This document shows positions 18,102 through 28,355 of a DNA stretch of 64,000 nucleotides, piece by piece. Every line of letters starts with the position of its first letter. Within the stretch, counting starts at the first letter, position 1. The translations under genes were made by a program, and so were the position numbers. The notes beneath the pieces are model-generated. The model did not search any database. It was given only the letters and a program-made list of their open reading frames with translations, and was not told the DNA's origin. Location of the stretch: positions 33,943-97,942 of the forward strand of contig JAAYCY010000060.1 of assembly GCA_012729535.1 (NCBI GenBank). Reading direction: 5' to 3'. This DNA is from Methanomicrobiales archaeon (GTDB lineage: Archaea > Halobacteriota > Methanomicrobia > Methanomicrobiales > Methanospirillaceae).

Positions 18102-19310
18102 ATGACTATCACGCGCACGATCACTCTGCGAATCATCCTCGATTCCCGGGGGAAGAAAACGGTTGAAGCTGAGGTCCGAACAGAAGGTGGGTTTGGAAGA
18201 GCAGCAGCTCCTGGTGGAGCAAGTACTGGAATATTTGAAGCAGTAGTACGGGATCCGACTGAAGCTGTTGCTGAAGCTGAGATACAGGTAATTCCTCATC
18301 TTATCGGGATAGATTCTTCAGATCAGACAGGTTTCGACTCACTACTTCACGAAATTGATGGTACTGGAAATTTCTCCCGGATTGGAGCGAATGTTGCCGT
18401 TGCGTTATCACTTGCTTGTGCAAAAGCAGCAGCAGATTCGAAAAACATGCCATTATGGCAGCATCTGGGAGGAGTGTTTGTAAACCATGCTCCCCGCCCG
18501 CTAGGAAATGTAATCGGCGGCGGGGCACATGCACCTCATGCAACAGAAATCCAGGAGTTCCTGGTGGTTCCCACTGGATGTGATCGTGTTCGTGATGGAA
18601 TATTCGCAAATGCCCGGGTTCATGCCCTTGTGCGTGAACTTCTGACAAAACGTGGAATAAATGCAGGAAAAGGGGATGAAGGGGCATGGGCTCCCCCGAT
18701 CTCTGATCCTGAAGCCTTTGAAATCCTTTCAGAAGCAGCAGATATTGCTTCAGGTGAAGCAGGATTCGACATAAGTCTTGGAATCGATGTCGCAGCAAGT
18801 CAACTCTATGATCCGGAAACAAAAATGTACCGGTACAGGGATGGGAGACTTCGTTCATCAGAAGACCAGGTAACATACATAGCGGATCTCATCGATGAAT
18901 ATGAGCTGGTATATGTTGAGGATCCTCTGTATGAAGAAGATTTTGACGGATTTGCTGCTCTGAACAAGGAAACTGGAAACAGGTGTCTGATTTGTGGGGA
19001 TGATCTTTTTGTCACAAACAAAAAGAGAATAAAAGAAGGTCTGAAACACACAAGCGCCAATTGCGTTCTTATTAAGCCCAATCAGATTGGAACCCTGACT
19101 GATACCTTTGACGCAATACAACTTGCGCAGGGTAATGGTCTTGAAACGGTAATGTCTCATCGTTCAGGTGAAACGGAAGACGTAACAATTGCACATCTTG
19201 CGTGTGCATTTAATTCTGTATTTATAAAAACGGGGGTTGTCGGCGGGGAGCGGACAGCCAAACTGAATGAACTCATACGTATTGAGGAGAGTATCTATGA
19301 ACGGAAATGA
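18102..19310 (+). CDS. eno: enolase
   Basis: Interconverts 2-phosphoglycerate and phosphoenolpyruvate. It is 402 aa, slightly shorter than many enolases (about 420-430). The N-terminus has [10 protein letters not shown] and GASTG, the metal-binding region has [17 protein letters not shown] and CGDDLF, and the C-terminal signature is [11 protein letters not shown] followed by [10 protein letters not shown]. Metal ligands Asp, Glu and Asp are all present. It starts 8 nt after rpoK and overlaps the S2 gene by 14 bp, consistent with the archaeal rpoK-eno-rps2 order. Confidence 0.97.
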   Translation: MTITRTITLRIILDSRGKKTVEAEVRTEGGFGRAAAPGGASTGIFEAVVRDPTEAVAEAEIQVIPHLIGIDSSDQTGFDSLLHEIDGTGNFSRIGANVAVALSLACAKAAADSKNMPLWQHLGGVFVNHAPRPLGNVIGGGAHAPHATEIQEFLVVPTGCDRVRDGIFANARVHALVRELLTKRGINAGKGDEGAWAPPISDPEAFEILSEAADIASGEAGFDISLGIDVAASQLYDPETKMYRYRDGRLRSSEDQVTYIADLIDEYELVYVEDPLYEEDFDGFAALNKETGNRCLICGDDLFVTNKKRIKEGLKHTSANCVLIKPNQIGTLTDTFDAIQLAQGNGLETVMSHRSGETEDVTIAHLACAFNSVFIKTGVVGGERTAKLNELIRIEESIYERK

Positions 19311-19905
19311 AATGGAGATTGAACTGAACGAACCACTGGTTTCAGTTGAAGAGTATCTTGCAGCAGGTGTACATATTGGTACCCAGCAGAAAAGCAGCGA
19401 CATGAAAAAATTCATCTATCGCGTTCGCGGAGATGGATTATATATTCTTGACATCAGGGAAACTGATGAGCGGATAAAACTGGGAGCTAAGTTTTTATCC
19501 CAGTATGATCCTGCAAAAATCCTGATTATTACATCCCGTCAGTACGGACAGTATCCTGCTCGCAGATTTGCAGATTCTATTGGTGCAACCGCAATTATCG
19601 GGAGATATATTCCAGGTACCCTGACGAATCCACACCTTCCAAGGTATGCAGAACCTGATGTTGTCGTCGTTACAGATCCTGTCAGCGATCTACAGATAAT
19701 CAAGGAAGCAATTCAGGTAAGTATACCTGTTGTTGCACTCTGTGATACAAACAATATGACAAGTCTTGTGGATGTTGTTATTCCAACCAACAATAAGGGT
19801 CGCAAAGCACTCTCCATGATATATTTCCTCCTGACAAAGGAGTTTCTTAGACACAAGGGATACAGCACATCTTTAACACCTGAAGATTTCGAAACTGAAA
19901 TGTAA
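19297..19905 (+). CDS. rps2: 30S ribosomal protein S2
   Basis: 202-aa small-subunit protein. [19 protein letters not shown] near residue 14, [19 protein letters not shown] and VALCDTNN are characteristic. The ATG at 19297 is chosen over one at 19267 because GAGGAGAG lies just upstream and the N-terminus then fits the family. It begins inside the end of the enolase gene (14-bp overlap). Confidence 0.97.
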   Translation: MNGNEMEIELNEPLVSVEEYLAAGVHIGTQQKSSDMKKFIYRVRGDGLYILDIRETDERIKLGAKFLSQYDPAKILIITSRQYGQYPARRFADSIGATAIIGRYIPGTLTNPHLPRYAEPDVVVVTDPVSDLQIIKEAIQVSIPVVALCDTNNMTSLVDVVIPTNNKGRKALSMIYFLLTKEFLRHKGYSTSLTPEDFETEM

Positions 19906-19963
19906 GGTATCAGGATCAATAACACCGATATCCTGAAACGTAACCGGGATCAATCCCTCGTCC

Positions 19964-20758
19964 ATGATACGCAGGACAAGTACCGTTGCCGGGATGTTTT
20001 ATCCCGGCAACCCTGATCAACTCAGGTACCTTCTGTCAGAACTCTTCAGGGGTTTACCATCATCTGGCGATGCAGCAGGTATTGTATCACCTCATGCAGG
20101 GTATGTATACTCAGGTAGAACGTCAGCACAGGCGTTTTCTGCCATAAATGAATCGTTCAAGGGAACATTTCTGGTAATTGGTCCAAGTCATCGTGGGTTT
20201 TCAACCTGTATATCACAGATTCCATGGGAAACTCCTCTTGGACTTATTGAATCTGATACGGATCTGGGAGCAGCACTAGAACTTCCGGTAGATGAACGGG
20301 CAATGAGTTTTGGGTCAGAAAACTCACTCGAGGTTCAGTTGCCTTTTATCCAATATCGATTTCCCGGAGTCCGTGTTGTTCCCCTCATGATGGGTCATCA
20401 GACCCTTTCTGACGTATATAAAATCTCCTCCAAGATCATCAAGGCTCTTGAAATATACAAAAAACCGGTAAAAATCGTGGCATCAAGTGACTTCTCTCAT
20501 TATGTCTCTGCGGAAAAAGCATTCCGTGATGATCATTATGCTATTGAAGCGCTGGTTAAAATGGACATTCCAGAGTTTTTTTCCAGAATTCAGTCTTATA
20601 ATATCACCGCATGTGGATATGGACCCATCGGGTGCATGATTGAGGTACTAAAGGCCCGGGGGAAAACCCGGTGCGATCTGCTCGGATATACCACTTCAGG
20701 GGAGACGAGTGGTGATTATGATCAGGTCGTAGGATATGCAGCATTGGCGGTGCAATAG
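19964..20758 (+). CDS. MEMO1 family protein
   Basis: 264-aa member of the Memo family, which is structurally related to class III extradiol dioxygenases; its role in archaea is not settled. The sequence has AGMFYPGNPDQL near residue 10, the metal-site-like SPHAGYVYSG (residues near 43), VIGPSHRG, NSLEVQLPF and SSDFSHY, all conserved in the family. It sits between S2 and mevalonate kinase, a conserved archaeal position. Its stop overlaps the mvk GTG start by one base. Confidence 0.93.
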   Translation: MIRRTSTVAGMFYPGNPDQLRYLLSELFRGLPSSGDAAGIVSPHAGYVYSGRTSAQAFSAINESFKGTFLVIGPSHRGFSTCISQIPWETPLGLIESDTDLGAALELPVDERAMSFGSENSLEVQLPFIQYRFPGVRVVPLMMGHQTLSDVYKISSKIIKALEIYKKPVKIVASSDFSHYVSAEKAFRDDHYAIEALVKMDIPEFFSRIQSYNITACGYGPIGCMIEVLKARGKTRCDLLGYTTSGETSGDYDQVVGYAALAVQ

Positions 20759-21627
20759 TGGCAACCTGGAGTGCACCTGGAAAAGTCTTTTTATTTGGAG
20801 AACACGCTGTTCTCTATGAAAAACCCGGTATAGCACTTGCCATAAGGCCGCGGGTATATGTAACCGTCAGAAAAACAAATCATCCCCACCATGCAAAATC
20901 CCCATATATCGATCAATGTTTTCGTGAGTTCGGGGTAAAGGGGAGTGTATATATTAATTCCCAGCTTCCAAGTTCTTCCGGTCTTGGATCGTCAGCAGCG
21001 GTTACTGTCGCAACGCTTGCTGCAATAAATGATGAGTTTGACCTCGCGAGAAACAGAGAACAGATAGCTGAAATGGCCTGGAAAATCGAGAAAAAAGTTC
21101 AAAAGGGTCGGGCCAGTGCAACAGATACAACCGTTTCAACCTATGGAGGTATGTTTCTGATAAAAGGGGGATCACGCAAGCGCCTGGCTCCTCAAAATTA
21201 TCACCTTGTAGTAGGAAATTCCCAGGTTTCACATTCAACAACCAGAATGGTTGAGAAAGTTGCAGAAACAAGACAGAAACATCCTACAATAATTAATCCG
21301 ATACTCGATTCAATTGAAGCGATTGTTATGGATGCAATGAAGCATCTTGATGAACCTGCATATCTTGGAAAACTCATGGATATGAATCACAGTCTTCTTG
21401 AAACCCTGGGTGTTGGTCACCCACAATTGTCAAGACTTGTACTTGCGGCACGATCCACCGGTGCACATGGTGCAAAGATAACTGGGGCTGGTGGAGGAGG
21501 ATGCATGGTAGCCCTTGCTCCAAAAAATATCCGTGCACGTATTGCCGGCGCAATTGAGGTCTTTGACGGCCGGGCAATCATAACCTGTCTTGACACGGAA
21601 GGACTCAGAAAGGAGCGGGATGCCTGA
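20758..21627 (+). CDS. mvk: mevalonate kinase
   Basis: GHMP kinase phosphorylating mevalonate at C5 in isoprenoid lipid synthesis. 289 aa from a GTG start that shares its first base with the Memo stop (TAGTG). Visible motifs are APGKVFLFGEHAVLYEKPG at the N-terminus, the phosphate-binding PSSSGLGSSAAV near residue 70, a catalytic-Asp region (ATDTTVSTYGG) near residue 120 and the GHMP C-terminal GAKITGAGGGGCM. It overlaps ipk by 8 bp. Confidence 0.95.
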   Translation: MATWSAPGKVFLFGEHAVLYEKPGIALAIRPRVYVTVRKTNHPHHAKSPYIDQCFREFGVKGSVYINSQLPSSSGLGSSAAVTVATLAAINDEFDLARNREQIAEMAWKIEKKVQKGRASATDTTVSTYGGMFLIKGGSRKRLAPQNYHLVVGNSQVSHSTTRMVEKVAETRQKHPTIINPILDSIEAIVMDAMKHLDEPAYLGKLMDMNHSLLETLGVGHPQLSRLVLAARSTGAHGAKITGAGGGGCMVALAPKNIRARIAGAIEVFDGRAIITCLDTEGLRKERDA

Positions 21628-22387
21628 TAGAACAATTCTGAAATTAGGGGGTAGTGTCATCACGGATAAATCCGGTGGTGATGAGACCATCCGGATTGAT
21701 ACAATAACGGAAGTAGCCAGGGCTCTTACTTATTATCCGGATATATCCTTACTTCTTATTCATGGTGCAGGTTCATGCGGACATCCGCAGGCAAAACAAT
21801 ATCATATCCAGGAAGGTGTCTCAAAAGAGAATAGAATAGGTATTTTTGAGACTCATCAGGCTGTTTCACGTTTGAATGAACTGGTTGTCAGGACTCTGCG
21901 AAAGGAAGGGATTGAGGCAATTAGTGTTCACCCGCTTCAGGGGATGGTTGCATCAGCTGGTGAACTATACGGCTCCTGCATGGATCATATCAATATTATG
22001 CTGAATCTTGGTATCGTTCCGGTACTGCATGGAGATGTGGTCATGGATATGATAAAAGGAGCATGCATCGTTTCCGGTGATCAACTGATCAGGGTATTAG
22101 CGAAACAACTCGGCATGAAACGCATCGGGCTTGCAACTGATGTGCCGGGATTGCTGGATGCTGATGGATTAGTTGTGAGGGAACTGCGTCGAAGCATGGC
22201 GCATACCATAAGGATTGGTGGCTCCGGACACGTAGACGTGACCGGAGGCATGCAGGGAAAAATATCTGAACTCCTGCGTCTTGCAGATATGGGTATTGAA
22301 TCTGATATCTTTCATATTTCGCGGCTTAAGGAGTTTTTAAGCGGGACTGATCATGGTGGAACCCGGATCATGCCGGAGGCAGAATGA
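21620..22387 (+). CDS. ipk: isopentenyl phosphate kinase
   Basis: Phosphorylates isopentenyl phosphate to isopentenyl diphosphate in the modified archaeal mevalonate pathway. A 255-aa amino-acid-kinase-fold protein with LKLGGSVITDKSG at the N-terminus, the IPK signature HGAGSCGHPQA with the catalytic histidine near residue 51, and SGDQLIRVLAKQLGMKRIG. The residue after GAGS is Cys rather than the more common Phe, a minor change. The ATG at 21620 has an AAAGGAG binding site; an earlier in-frame ATG at 21590 has none. It overlaps both neighbours. Confidence 0.93.
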   Translation: MPDRTILKLGGSVITDKSGGDETIRIDTITEVARALTYYPDISLLLIHGAGSCGHPQAKQYHIQEGVSKENRIGIFETHQAVSRLNELVVRTLRKEGIEAISVHPLQGMVASAGELYGSCMDHINIMLNLGIVPVLHGDVVMDMIKGACIVSGDQLIRVLAKQLGMKRIGLATDVPGLLDADGLVVRELRRSMAHTIRIGGSGHVDVTGGMQGKISELLRLADMGIESDIFHISRLKEFLSGTDHGGTRIMPEAE

Positions 22388-23475
22388 AAAAAAGAGATTT
22401 CACCTCCTCCCGTAAACTTGACCATCTTCGCATTTGTCTAGATGAATCCATAGAATCTGGCAGTACTGGTTTTGAGGATATCAGACTGGTCCATGAGGCA
22501 CTCCCTGATACTGACATGGATAGTCTTTCTCTTGATACCCGGTTTCTAGGGCATGAATTAGGTTCTCCCCTTTTTATTTCTGCCATGACTGGTGGACATC
22601 CTGAAACAAAGGAAGTAAATGCTGTACTTGCAGAAATTGCCGGTGAGTTTGGTTTAGGTATTGGTGTTGGATCGCAAAGAGCAGCAATTGAGAATCCTGG
22701 CCTGGCCGATACCTTTTCTATTGTTAGAGAAAAGGCCCCGGATGCCTTTGTTGTAGGAAACCTGGGGATAGTTCAACTCAGGGATCATGGCATTGAATGG
22801 GCAGAACGGGCTGTTGAGATGATTGATGCCGATGCTCTTGCCATTCATCTCAATTTTTTACAGGAATCAATTCAACCGGAAGGGGATCACAATGCAGGAG
22901 GGTGTTATTCTGCTCTTCGGAATCTCTGTAATGAATTGAAAGTCCCGGTAATTGTGAAAGAGACTGGTTGTGGGATTTCATCCGAGACTGGTCTTCGTTG
23001 TTATGGAGCAGGTGCTGCCTGTATTGATATTGGTGGATTTGGGGGTTCTTCATGGGCTCTAATTGAAAGCCACCGGTCTGGAAGTGTTTCAGGGAGCGAA
23101 GATCTCCATCTTAAGGGACTTGGAGAACGGTTTGGAATATGGGGTATTCCAACCGCAGTGAGTTTATTCGAAATAAAACAGTGTAATGGGCCGGTTATTG
23201 CAAGTGGGGGGATCCGTTCCGGGATAGATATTGCTAAAGCACTGGCTCTGGGTGCGAATGCTGCCGGAATGGCACTGCCACTTTTAAAACCCGCCTGTAA
23301 CGGCCCGCAGGCGCTTCGCGAGGCAATACATACTATTCACAAAGAACTTCGAATAAGCATGTTTCTCACTGGTAAATCCCGAATATCCGAGTTATCAAAA
23401 GTCCGGTGGTATGTAACCGGCAAAACACGGGATATGATAGAAAACCGAAAAGGAGGAAACAAAATTGGATATTGA
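22384..23475 (+). CDS. fni: isopentenyl-diphosphate delta-isomerase, type 2
   Basis: FMN- and NADPH-dependent enzyme interconverting IPP and DMAPP. 363 aa, a TIM-barrel protein with KRDFTSSRKLDHLRICLDE at the start, LFISAMTGGHPET near residue 62, GVGSQRAAIE near 96, VIVKETGCGIS near 192 and the FMN phosphate site ASGGIRSGIDIAKALALGA near 276. It starts inside the ipk stop (ATGA) and overlaps the RNase J gene by 11 bp. Confidence 0.95.
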   Translation: MKKRDFTSSRKLDHLRICLDESIESGSTGFEDIRLVHEALPDTDMDSLSLDTRFLGHELGSPLFISAMTGGHPETKEVNAVLAEIAGEFGLGIGVGSQRAAIENPGLADTFSIVREKAPDAFVVGNLGIVQLRDHGIEWAERAVEMIDADALAIHLNFLQESIQPEGDHNAGGCYSALRNLCNELKVPVIVKETGCGISSETGLRCYGAGAACIDIGGFGGSSWALIESHRSGSVSGSEDLHLKGLGERFGIWGIPTAVSLFEIKQCNGPVIASGGIRSGIDIAKALALGANAAGMALPLLKPACNGPQALREAIHTIHKELRISMFLTGKSRISELSKVRWYVTGKTRDMIENRKGGNKIGY

Positions 23476-24802
23476 AATCCTTGCAGTAGGCGGATATAAC
23501 GAGTTTGGACGAAATATGACCGCCGTCCGCTGCGGAAAAGAAATAGTAATATTTGATATGGGTATCAGGCTTGATTCGCTGATGATGTACCCTGATATTG
23601 AAATGGAAAATACCCACTCATTAGATCTCATTCAGATGGGGGTTATTCCAGATGACACGGCAATGAACCAGTTAGAGGGAACGGTAAAAGCGGTTATTCT
23701 TTCTCATGGTCATCTGGATCATATTGGTGCAGTGCCAAAACTGGTACACCGGTATAATGCACCGATAATAGGGACACCATATACAATAGAACTGGTAAAA
23801 CAACAGATAGAGAGCGAGAAAAAGTTTGGCGTCAGCAATAAGTTGATAGCTCTCAAATTTGGGCAGCGGTATAACATTTCAAATACTCTTTCTATGGAAC
23901 TTGTCCGGACACAGCACAGTATCATAGATACGGCAACTCCTGTTCTGTACACTCCGAAAGGAGCAATTGTCTATGCACTTGATTTCAAACTGGACCGGAA
24001 TCCAGTGCTGGGGGAACCACCGGACTTTGCCAAATTCCAAAAAATCGGTAAGGAAGGGGTACTCTGCCTTATTACCGAGTCAACTAATGTTAACCGGAAA
24101 GGCCGGTGCCCAAGTGAGCAGATTGCAAAAAATATGGTCCGGGATGTAATGACTAGTTACGAAGACGATAAAAATGCAATTATCGTCAGCACTTTTGCAT
24201 CTCATATCGCCAGGGTTAAAACAATTGCTGAATGTGCAAATGAAATTGGGCGAAAACCCTTGCTTCTTGGACGATCTATGGAACGTTTCTGTGTTACCGC
24301 AGAACAGATGAAAATGGTAAGGTTCCCCGACACTACCAGTGTCTTTGGTAACCGCCGTGTGGTGGAACGCACTCTTAGACGTCTGATAAAAACCGGAAAA
24401 GAACAGTATGTTCCGATAGTTACCGGTCATCAGGGCGAACCTGGATCTATTCTGACAAGAATTGCCCAGAATGACACTCCCTATAAAATTGAAAAGGGTG
24501 ATAAGGTAATGATAAGTGCCCAACTTATACCTAATGATATGAATCGGGCCCAGCGATATCGTATGTTTACTATGCTGAAAAGGCAAGGTGCACGCTTGTT
24601 CGATGAATTACATGTGAGTGGTCACGCTTTCTGTGAAGACCATTATGAATTTGTGCATCTGCTCAATCCCCAGTATATTGTGTCAGCCCATGGTGGTATT
24701 GATCTTACATCCGAGTATCTCGGGCTGGCAACCGAAATGGGTTATACCCTGAATAAAGACTTTTTCCTGATGGCAAATGGTCAGCGGCAGAAACTGGCGT
24801 AA
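23465..24802 (+). CDS. rnj: ribonuclease J, archaeal
   Basis: Metallo-beta-lactamase/beta-CASP nuclease with 5'-3' exoribonuclease activity in archaea. 445 aa from a TTG start. The metal motif LSHGHLDHIG is near residue 78, the beta-CASP region includes LITESTNVNRKGRCPSE and VSTFASHIARV, and the C-terminal motif is HVSGHAFCEDH and SAHGGID. The TTG is supported by GGAGG ending 8 nt upstream, and the start lies inside the last codons of fni. Its position between IPP isomerase and the prenyl synthase gene is conserved in euryarchaea. Confidence 0.94.
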   Translation: MDIEILAVGGYNEFGRNMTAVRCGKEIVIFDMGIRLDSLMMYPDIEMENTHSLDLIQMGVIPDDTAMNQLEGTVKAVILSHGHLDHIGAVPKLVHRYNAPIIGTPYTIELVKQQIESEKKFGVSNKLIALKFGQRYNISNTLSMELVRTQHSIIDTATPVLYTPKGAIVYALDFKLDRNPVLGEPPDFAKFQKIGKEGVLCLITESTNVNRKGRCPSEQIAKNMVRDVMTSYEDDKNAIIVSTFASHIARVKTIAECANEIGRKPLLLGRSMERFCVTAEQMKMVRFPDTTSVFGNRRVVERTLRRLIKTGKEQYVPIVTGHQGEPGSILTRIAQNDTPYKIEKGDKVMISAQLIPNDMNRAQRYRMFTMLKRQGARLFDELHVSGHAFCEDHYEFVHLLNPQYIVSAHGGIDLTSEYLGLATEMGYTLNKDFFLMANGQRQKLA

Positions 24803-24818
24803 TGGAAACTGATTACCT

Positions 24819-25781
24819 ATGGAGCTTGAAACGTACCTGAAAAAAACTGCAGAAGAGGTAAACAGCCTCCTTGATGATTGTTATGGAAATCCGAAAACTC
24901 CCCTCTCCACAGCAGCAAATCATCTGCTCTTTGCTGGTGGAAAACGCCTTAGACCCGCTCTTTTTAAGTTGGCAGCTGATGCAGTAAGGCCCGGTTCTTC
25001 CAAAATGATTATGCAAGCGGGTCTATCTCTTGAGGTAACTCATAATTTTACTTTAATTCATGATGATATCATGGACAAGGATGAATACCGGCGTGGTCAA
25101 AAGACTGTCCATACACTCTGGGGGGAGCCTGTAGCAATTCTTGCCGGTGATGTACTTTATGCACGTGCATTCTCCCTTATCTGCGAGGCTGAATCTTCAG
25201 AACCTGAAAAGGTAAAAGCGGTAGCCCTGTTGGCGAAAACCTGTGAACAGATATGTGAAGGACAACAGCAGGATATGTCTTTTGAAGATCTTAAGGACGT
25301 GTCTCGTCATGAATACCTTGAGATGGTTACTAAGAAAACCGGGGTATTATATGGCGCTGCTGCAGCAATCGGAGTTCTATTGGCAGGAGGTTCTGATGCC
25401 CAGGTTGATGCCTTGTATAATTATGGATGTAAAATTGGTGCAGCGTTTCAAATCCAGGATGATATAATTGATCTCCTTGCTTCATCAGAAAAATCCGGAA
25501 AAGATCAGGCTTCAGACATTCGGGAGGGAAAGCAGACTCTGATTGCAATAACAGCCCGGGAAAAAGGGATTGATCTGAAACCCTGGCGTCGTCACTTAAA
25601 CAAGGATGAGATTTCATCGCTCATCTCGATGCTCACTGACAAAGGAGTAATTGATGCGGTTCAGAATGAAGCAGAGCAGATGATAACTTCAGCCATTGAT
25701 GAAATTTCTATATTACAGGATACAGTTGAGAAACACCTGCTCTGTGAGCTTGCCTGGTTTTTTATCAGAAGGGACTACTAA
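24819..25781 (+). CDS. idsA: prenyl diphosphate synthase (farnesyl/geranylgeranyl)
   Basis: Trans-prenyltransferase condensing IPP with allylic diphosphates toward the C15-C20 chains of archaeal lipids. 320 aa. The chain-elongation motifs are AGGKRLRPAL near residue 40, the first aspartate motif HDDIMDKDEYRRG near 82 and the second, FQIQDDIIDLLAS, near 211. Product length (C15 or C20) cannot be settled from motif reading. It follows RNase J by 16 nt and shares one base with the gltX start (TAATG). Confidence 0.94.
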   Translation: MELETYLKKTAEEVNSLLDDCYGNPKTPLSTAANHLLFAGGKRLRPALFKLAADAVRPGSSKMIMQAGLSLEVTHNFTLIHDDIMDKDEYRRGQKTVHTLWGEPVAILAGDVLYARAFSLICEAESSEPEKVKAVALLAKTCEQICEGQQQDMSFEDLKDVSRHEYLEMVTKKTGVLYGAAAAIGVLLAGGSDAQVDALYNYGCKIGAAFQIQDDIIDLLASSEKSGKDQASDIREGKQTLIAITAREKGIDLKPWRRHLNKDEISSLISMLTDKGVIDAVQNEAEQMITSAIDEISILQDTVEKHLLCELAWFFIRRDY

Positions 25782-27466
25782 TGGACGAGGTTCATTCAGC
25801 ATTACTAATCGCCGCTCTCTCAAATGCGGTAAAACATAAGAGTGTCCCATCAGCCGGTGCAGTTATGGGTGCTGTCATGGGGAATCACCCTGAATTGCGG
25901 TCAAAAGCTGCTGAAATCAAGGGATTATTAGGGTCAGTACTAAATGAAGTATCTTCCCTTTCTGTCGAAGAAAGAGAAATAAAACTCCAGTCCATTGCTC
26001 CTGATGAATATTCATGTCTTTTTGAGAAAAAAGAGAAGAAAAAGACCGGCCTTCCTGATCTTCCGAGTAGCGACGGCGGGGTGGTTATGAGATTCGCTCC
26101 AAATCCTTCCGGTCCACTCCACCTTGGTCATGCACGGGCAGCATTTCTCAACGATGAGTATATCCGGCGATATGGTGGTAGTTATATCCTTCGGATTGAA
26201 GATACTGATCCAAAACGGGTTGACCCTGAAGCATATGACATGGTCAGAGAAGATATTGAATGGATGGGGCTTAAGATCTCCACGACCATCTTCCAGTCAG
26301 ACCGTTTCTCGAATTATTATGAGGTCGGAAAGGAACTCATCAGTAAGGGTCATGCATATGTCTGCCGTTGTGACAATGAGGTGTTTAAAAACCTGAAGTT
26401 GCATAAAACGGCGTGTCCCTGCCGGAGCCAGTCCTCTGAAGAAGCGATGGAACTTTTTGAGATGATGCTTGATGGTGCCTTTAAAGAAGGGGAAGTCGGA
26501 GTGAGACTCAAAACTGACCTCAACCATCCTGATCCTGCCATGCGGGATTATCCGCTGTTCAGGGTGCTCACCTCAACTCCTCACCAGCGGGTAGATGCAA
26601 TTGTATATCCTCTCATGAACCTTTCCGTCTCTGTAGATGACCACCTTCTTGGTATGACCCATGTTATCAGGGGGAAGGATCATATCGCCAACACAAAACG
26701 ACAGGAGTTTATCTTCAATTATATGGGCTGGGAAAAACCTGTTTATCGTCATTATGGCCGGATGGGCATTGAAGGTGTTGTCCTTTCAACTTCGCAGATG
26801 AGGGCAGGCATCCAGTGTGGAGATTATTCCGGATGGGATGATGTCAGGCTTGGGACACTCCGCGCTATGGCACGTCGGGGAATTCAGCCACAAGCGGTCA
26901 GAAATGCTGTTGTTGATATTGGAATCGGAGAGACTGACATCCAGTTCTCATGGGAGAATCTCTATGCGAAAAACAAGGAGATCATCGACAGTAGTGCTGA
27001 TCGTTTCTTCTTTGTGCCTGATCCGGTAAAAATCACGATATCCGGATCAGATCCGGTAATTGCACGGGCTATGAAATATCCGGGAGATCAATCACGGGGA
27101 TACCGGGAGATACCTTATGAGGGTTCAGTGTACTTGCCAGGAGATGAACTTTCAACCAAAGCAGAATTTTTCCGGCTCAAGGATCTCTTTAATATCAGAA
27201 TATTCCATGATGGAAATGCAATACATGGAGAATATGCTGGTGATGATCTCATGGAGGCACGCAGTAAAAAGGCTCCTATCATTCAGTGGCTGCCTGAAAA
27301 CCATGCACATGCATGTATTCTAAAATGTGCTGAGGGTGATATCAGTGGTGTCTGTGAGCCTGAAGCACTCAGCCAAAAAGATCAGATTGTCCAGTTTGAA
27401 CGGGTTGGTTTTGCCAGAATTGATACCCTTGGAGATCCTGCGGTGGTTTATTACACCCACCGCTAA
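25781..27466 (+). CDS. gltX: glutamyl-tRNA synthetase, archaeal type
   Basis: Class I synthetase charging tRNA-Glu, and probably tRNA-Gln for later amidation, since archaea lack GlnRS. 561 aa with an archaeal N-terminal extension of about 100 residues, then RFAPNPSGPLHLGHARAAF with the HIGH motif as HLGH near residue 119 and IEDTDPKRVDPE near 146. The KMSKS-equivalent is degenerate, VLSTSQMRAGI near 337. It is the last gene of the superoperon and converges on speE with only 4 bp between the stops. Confidence 0.96.
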   Translation: MDEVHSALLIAALSNAVKHKSVPSAGAVMGAVMGNHPELRSKAAEIKGLLGSVLNEVSSLSVEEREIKLQSIAPDEYSCLFEKKEKKKTGLPDLPSSDGGVVMRFAPNPSGPLHLGHARAAFLNDEYIRRYGGSYILRIEDTDPKRVDPEAYDMVREDIEWMGLKISTTIFQSDRFSNYYEVGKELISKGHAYVCRCDNEVFKNLKLHKTACPCRSQSSEEAMELFEMMLDGAFKEGEVGVRLKTDLNHPDPAMRDYPLFRVLTSTPHQRVDAIVYPLMNLSVSVDDHLLGMTHVIRGKDHIANTKRQEFIFNYMGWEKPVYRHYGRMGIEGVVLSTSQMRAGIQCGDYSGWDDVRLGTLRAMARRGIQPQAVRNAVVDIGIGETDIQFSWENLYAKNKEIIDSSADRFFFVPDPVKITISGSDPVIARAMKYPGDQSRGYREIPYEGSVYLPGDELSTKAEFFRLKDLFNIRIFHDGNAIHGEYAGDDLMEARSKKAPIIQWLPENHAHACILKCAEGDISGVCEPEALSQKDQIVQFERVGFARIDTLGDPAVVYYTHR

Positions 27467-27470
27467 AACT

Positions 27471-28352
27471 TCACAAATTCCTGAGATTTTTTTTAATATA
27501 TCCTGGCAGTGCAAACACTGCTTCATGGGTTGCCCCGTTATAATACTGCAGATCTGATATTTTTCTCTGCCTTATTCTCTCATCAACTTCTGCACTGGTG
27601 ATTTTCCGAGGATCAGTCAGATCTGATGCACAGGCCATACCCCAGATTGTTCCATAAAGTGGAATATACACGAAGTATGGAGCAACGATAGTGAACACAC
27701 CGGTGAGGTTTTTAAACAGGTCTGTAACCCTCTCTGGTTCAAACACCGGAGAACCAATATGGAGTGTGAATAATCCTTCCGGATGGAGTACGGCTTTACA
27801 ATCTGCCATAAATTCTGATGAGTATAACTCTGCAGCCGGACCGATCGGATCAGTCAGGTCAAGAACAATGAGATCAAACAATTCACCTTTTTTGGGACCT
27901 ATCTCCCGGACATAGGTAAGGCCATCCTCTATCAGGATCTCTAACCGTGGATCATCAAGGGATCCGTGGTGAATTGCCTGGAGAAATTTTCTGGAGAGGT
28001 CAATTACAGCCTTATCAAGTTCAACCATCACCACCCGTTCGATAGTCGGATGCTTGAATATCTCATCAGCTGATCCCCCATCGCCCCCACCGATGATAAG
28101 GACATTTTTTGGGTTTGTGTGGGATATGAGGGCTGGGTGGATAATATTTTCATGGTAAAAAAATTCATCACGTTCGGATGTCATGAAATACCCATCCAAT
28201 CTGAATAGTTTTCCCATTTCCGGAGTGTCCCAGACTTCATATGTCTGATAGGGTGTAACTCCTTTTTCAAGCAGTTCACCTTTCCTAAAGAAGAATCCAC
28301 TGTTTTGGCTTAGTGGTTCTGTCAGGAAATCTGAAAAATTGGTTGGATTCAT
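27471..28352 (-). CDS. speE: spermidine synthase (aminopropyltransferase)
   Basis: Transfers the aminopropyl group of decarboxylated SAM to putrescine or, in some archaea, agmatine. 293 aa. The Rossmann methyltransferase-like motif IIGGGDGGSADE is at residues 86-97, with Glu111 and Asp113 in VELDKAV and the catalytic region LDLTDPIGPAAELYS near residue 163. The acceptor amine cannot be fixed from sequence. It starts 3 nt after speD on the same strand, giving a speD-speE operon. Confidence 0.93.
   Translation of the reverse strand: MNPTNFSDFLTEPLSQNSGFFFRKGELLEKGVTPYQTYEVWDTPEMGKLFRLDGYFMTSERDEFFYHENIIHPALISHTNPKNVLIIGGGDGGSADEIFKHPTIERVVMVELDKAVIDLSRKFLQAIHHGSLDDPRLEILIEDGLTYVREIGPKKGELFDLIVLDLTDPIGPAAELYSSEFMADCKAVLHPEGLFTLHIGSPVFEPERVTDLFKNLTGVFTIVAPYFVYIPLYGTIWGMACASDLTDPRKITSAEVDERIRQRKISDLQYYNGATHEAVFALPGYIKKNLRNL
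27487..27494 (+). terminator. T8 tract behind gltX
   Basis: T8 on the plus strand about 20 nt after the gltX stop, inside the 3' end of the opposing speE gene. It may end the plus-strand superoperon. On the minus strand it encodes the Lys-rich tail of SpeE. Confidence 0.35.
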
Positions 28353-28355
28353 GGA

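Noticed and set aside
18301..18876. 191-codon minus-strand frame inside enolase
   Set aside because: It is a low-complexity His/Leu-rich translation of the antisense of a clear enolase, with no promoter or binding site.
24080..24586. 168-codon minus-strand frame inside RNase J
   Set aside because: It is antisense to conserved beta-CASP coding sequence and has no family resemblance.
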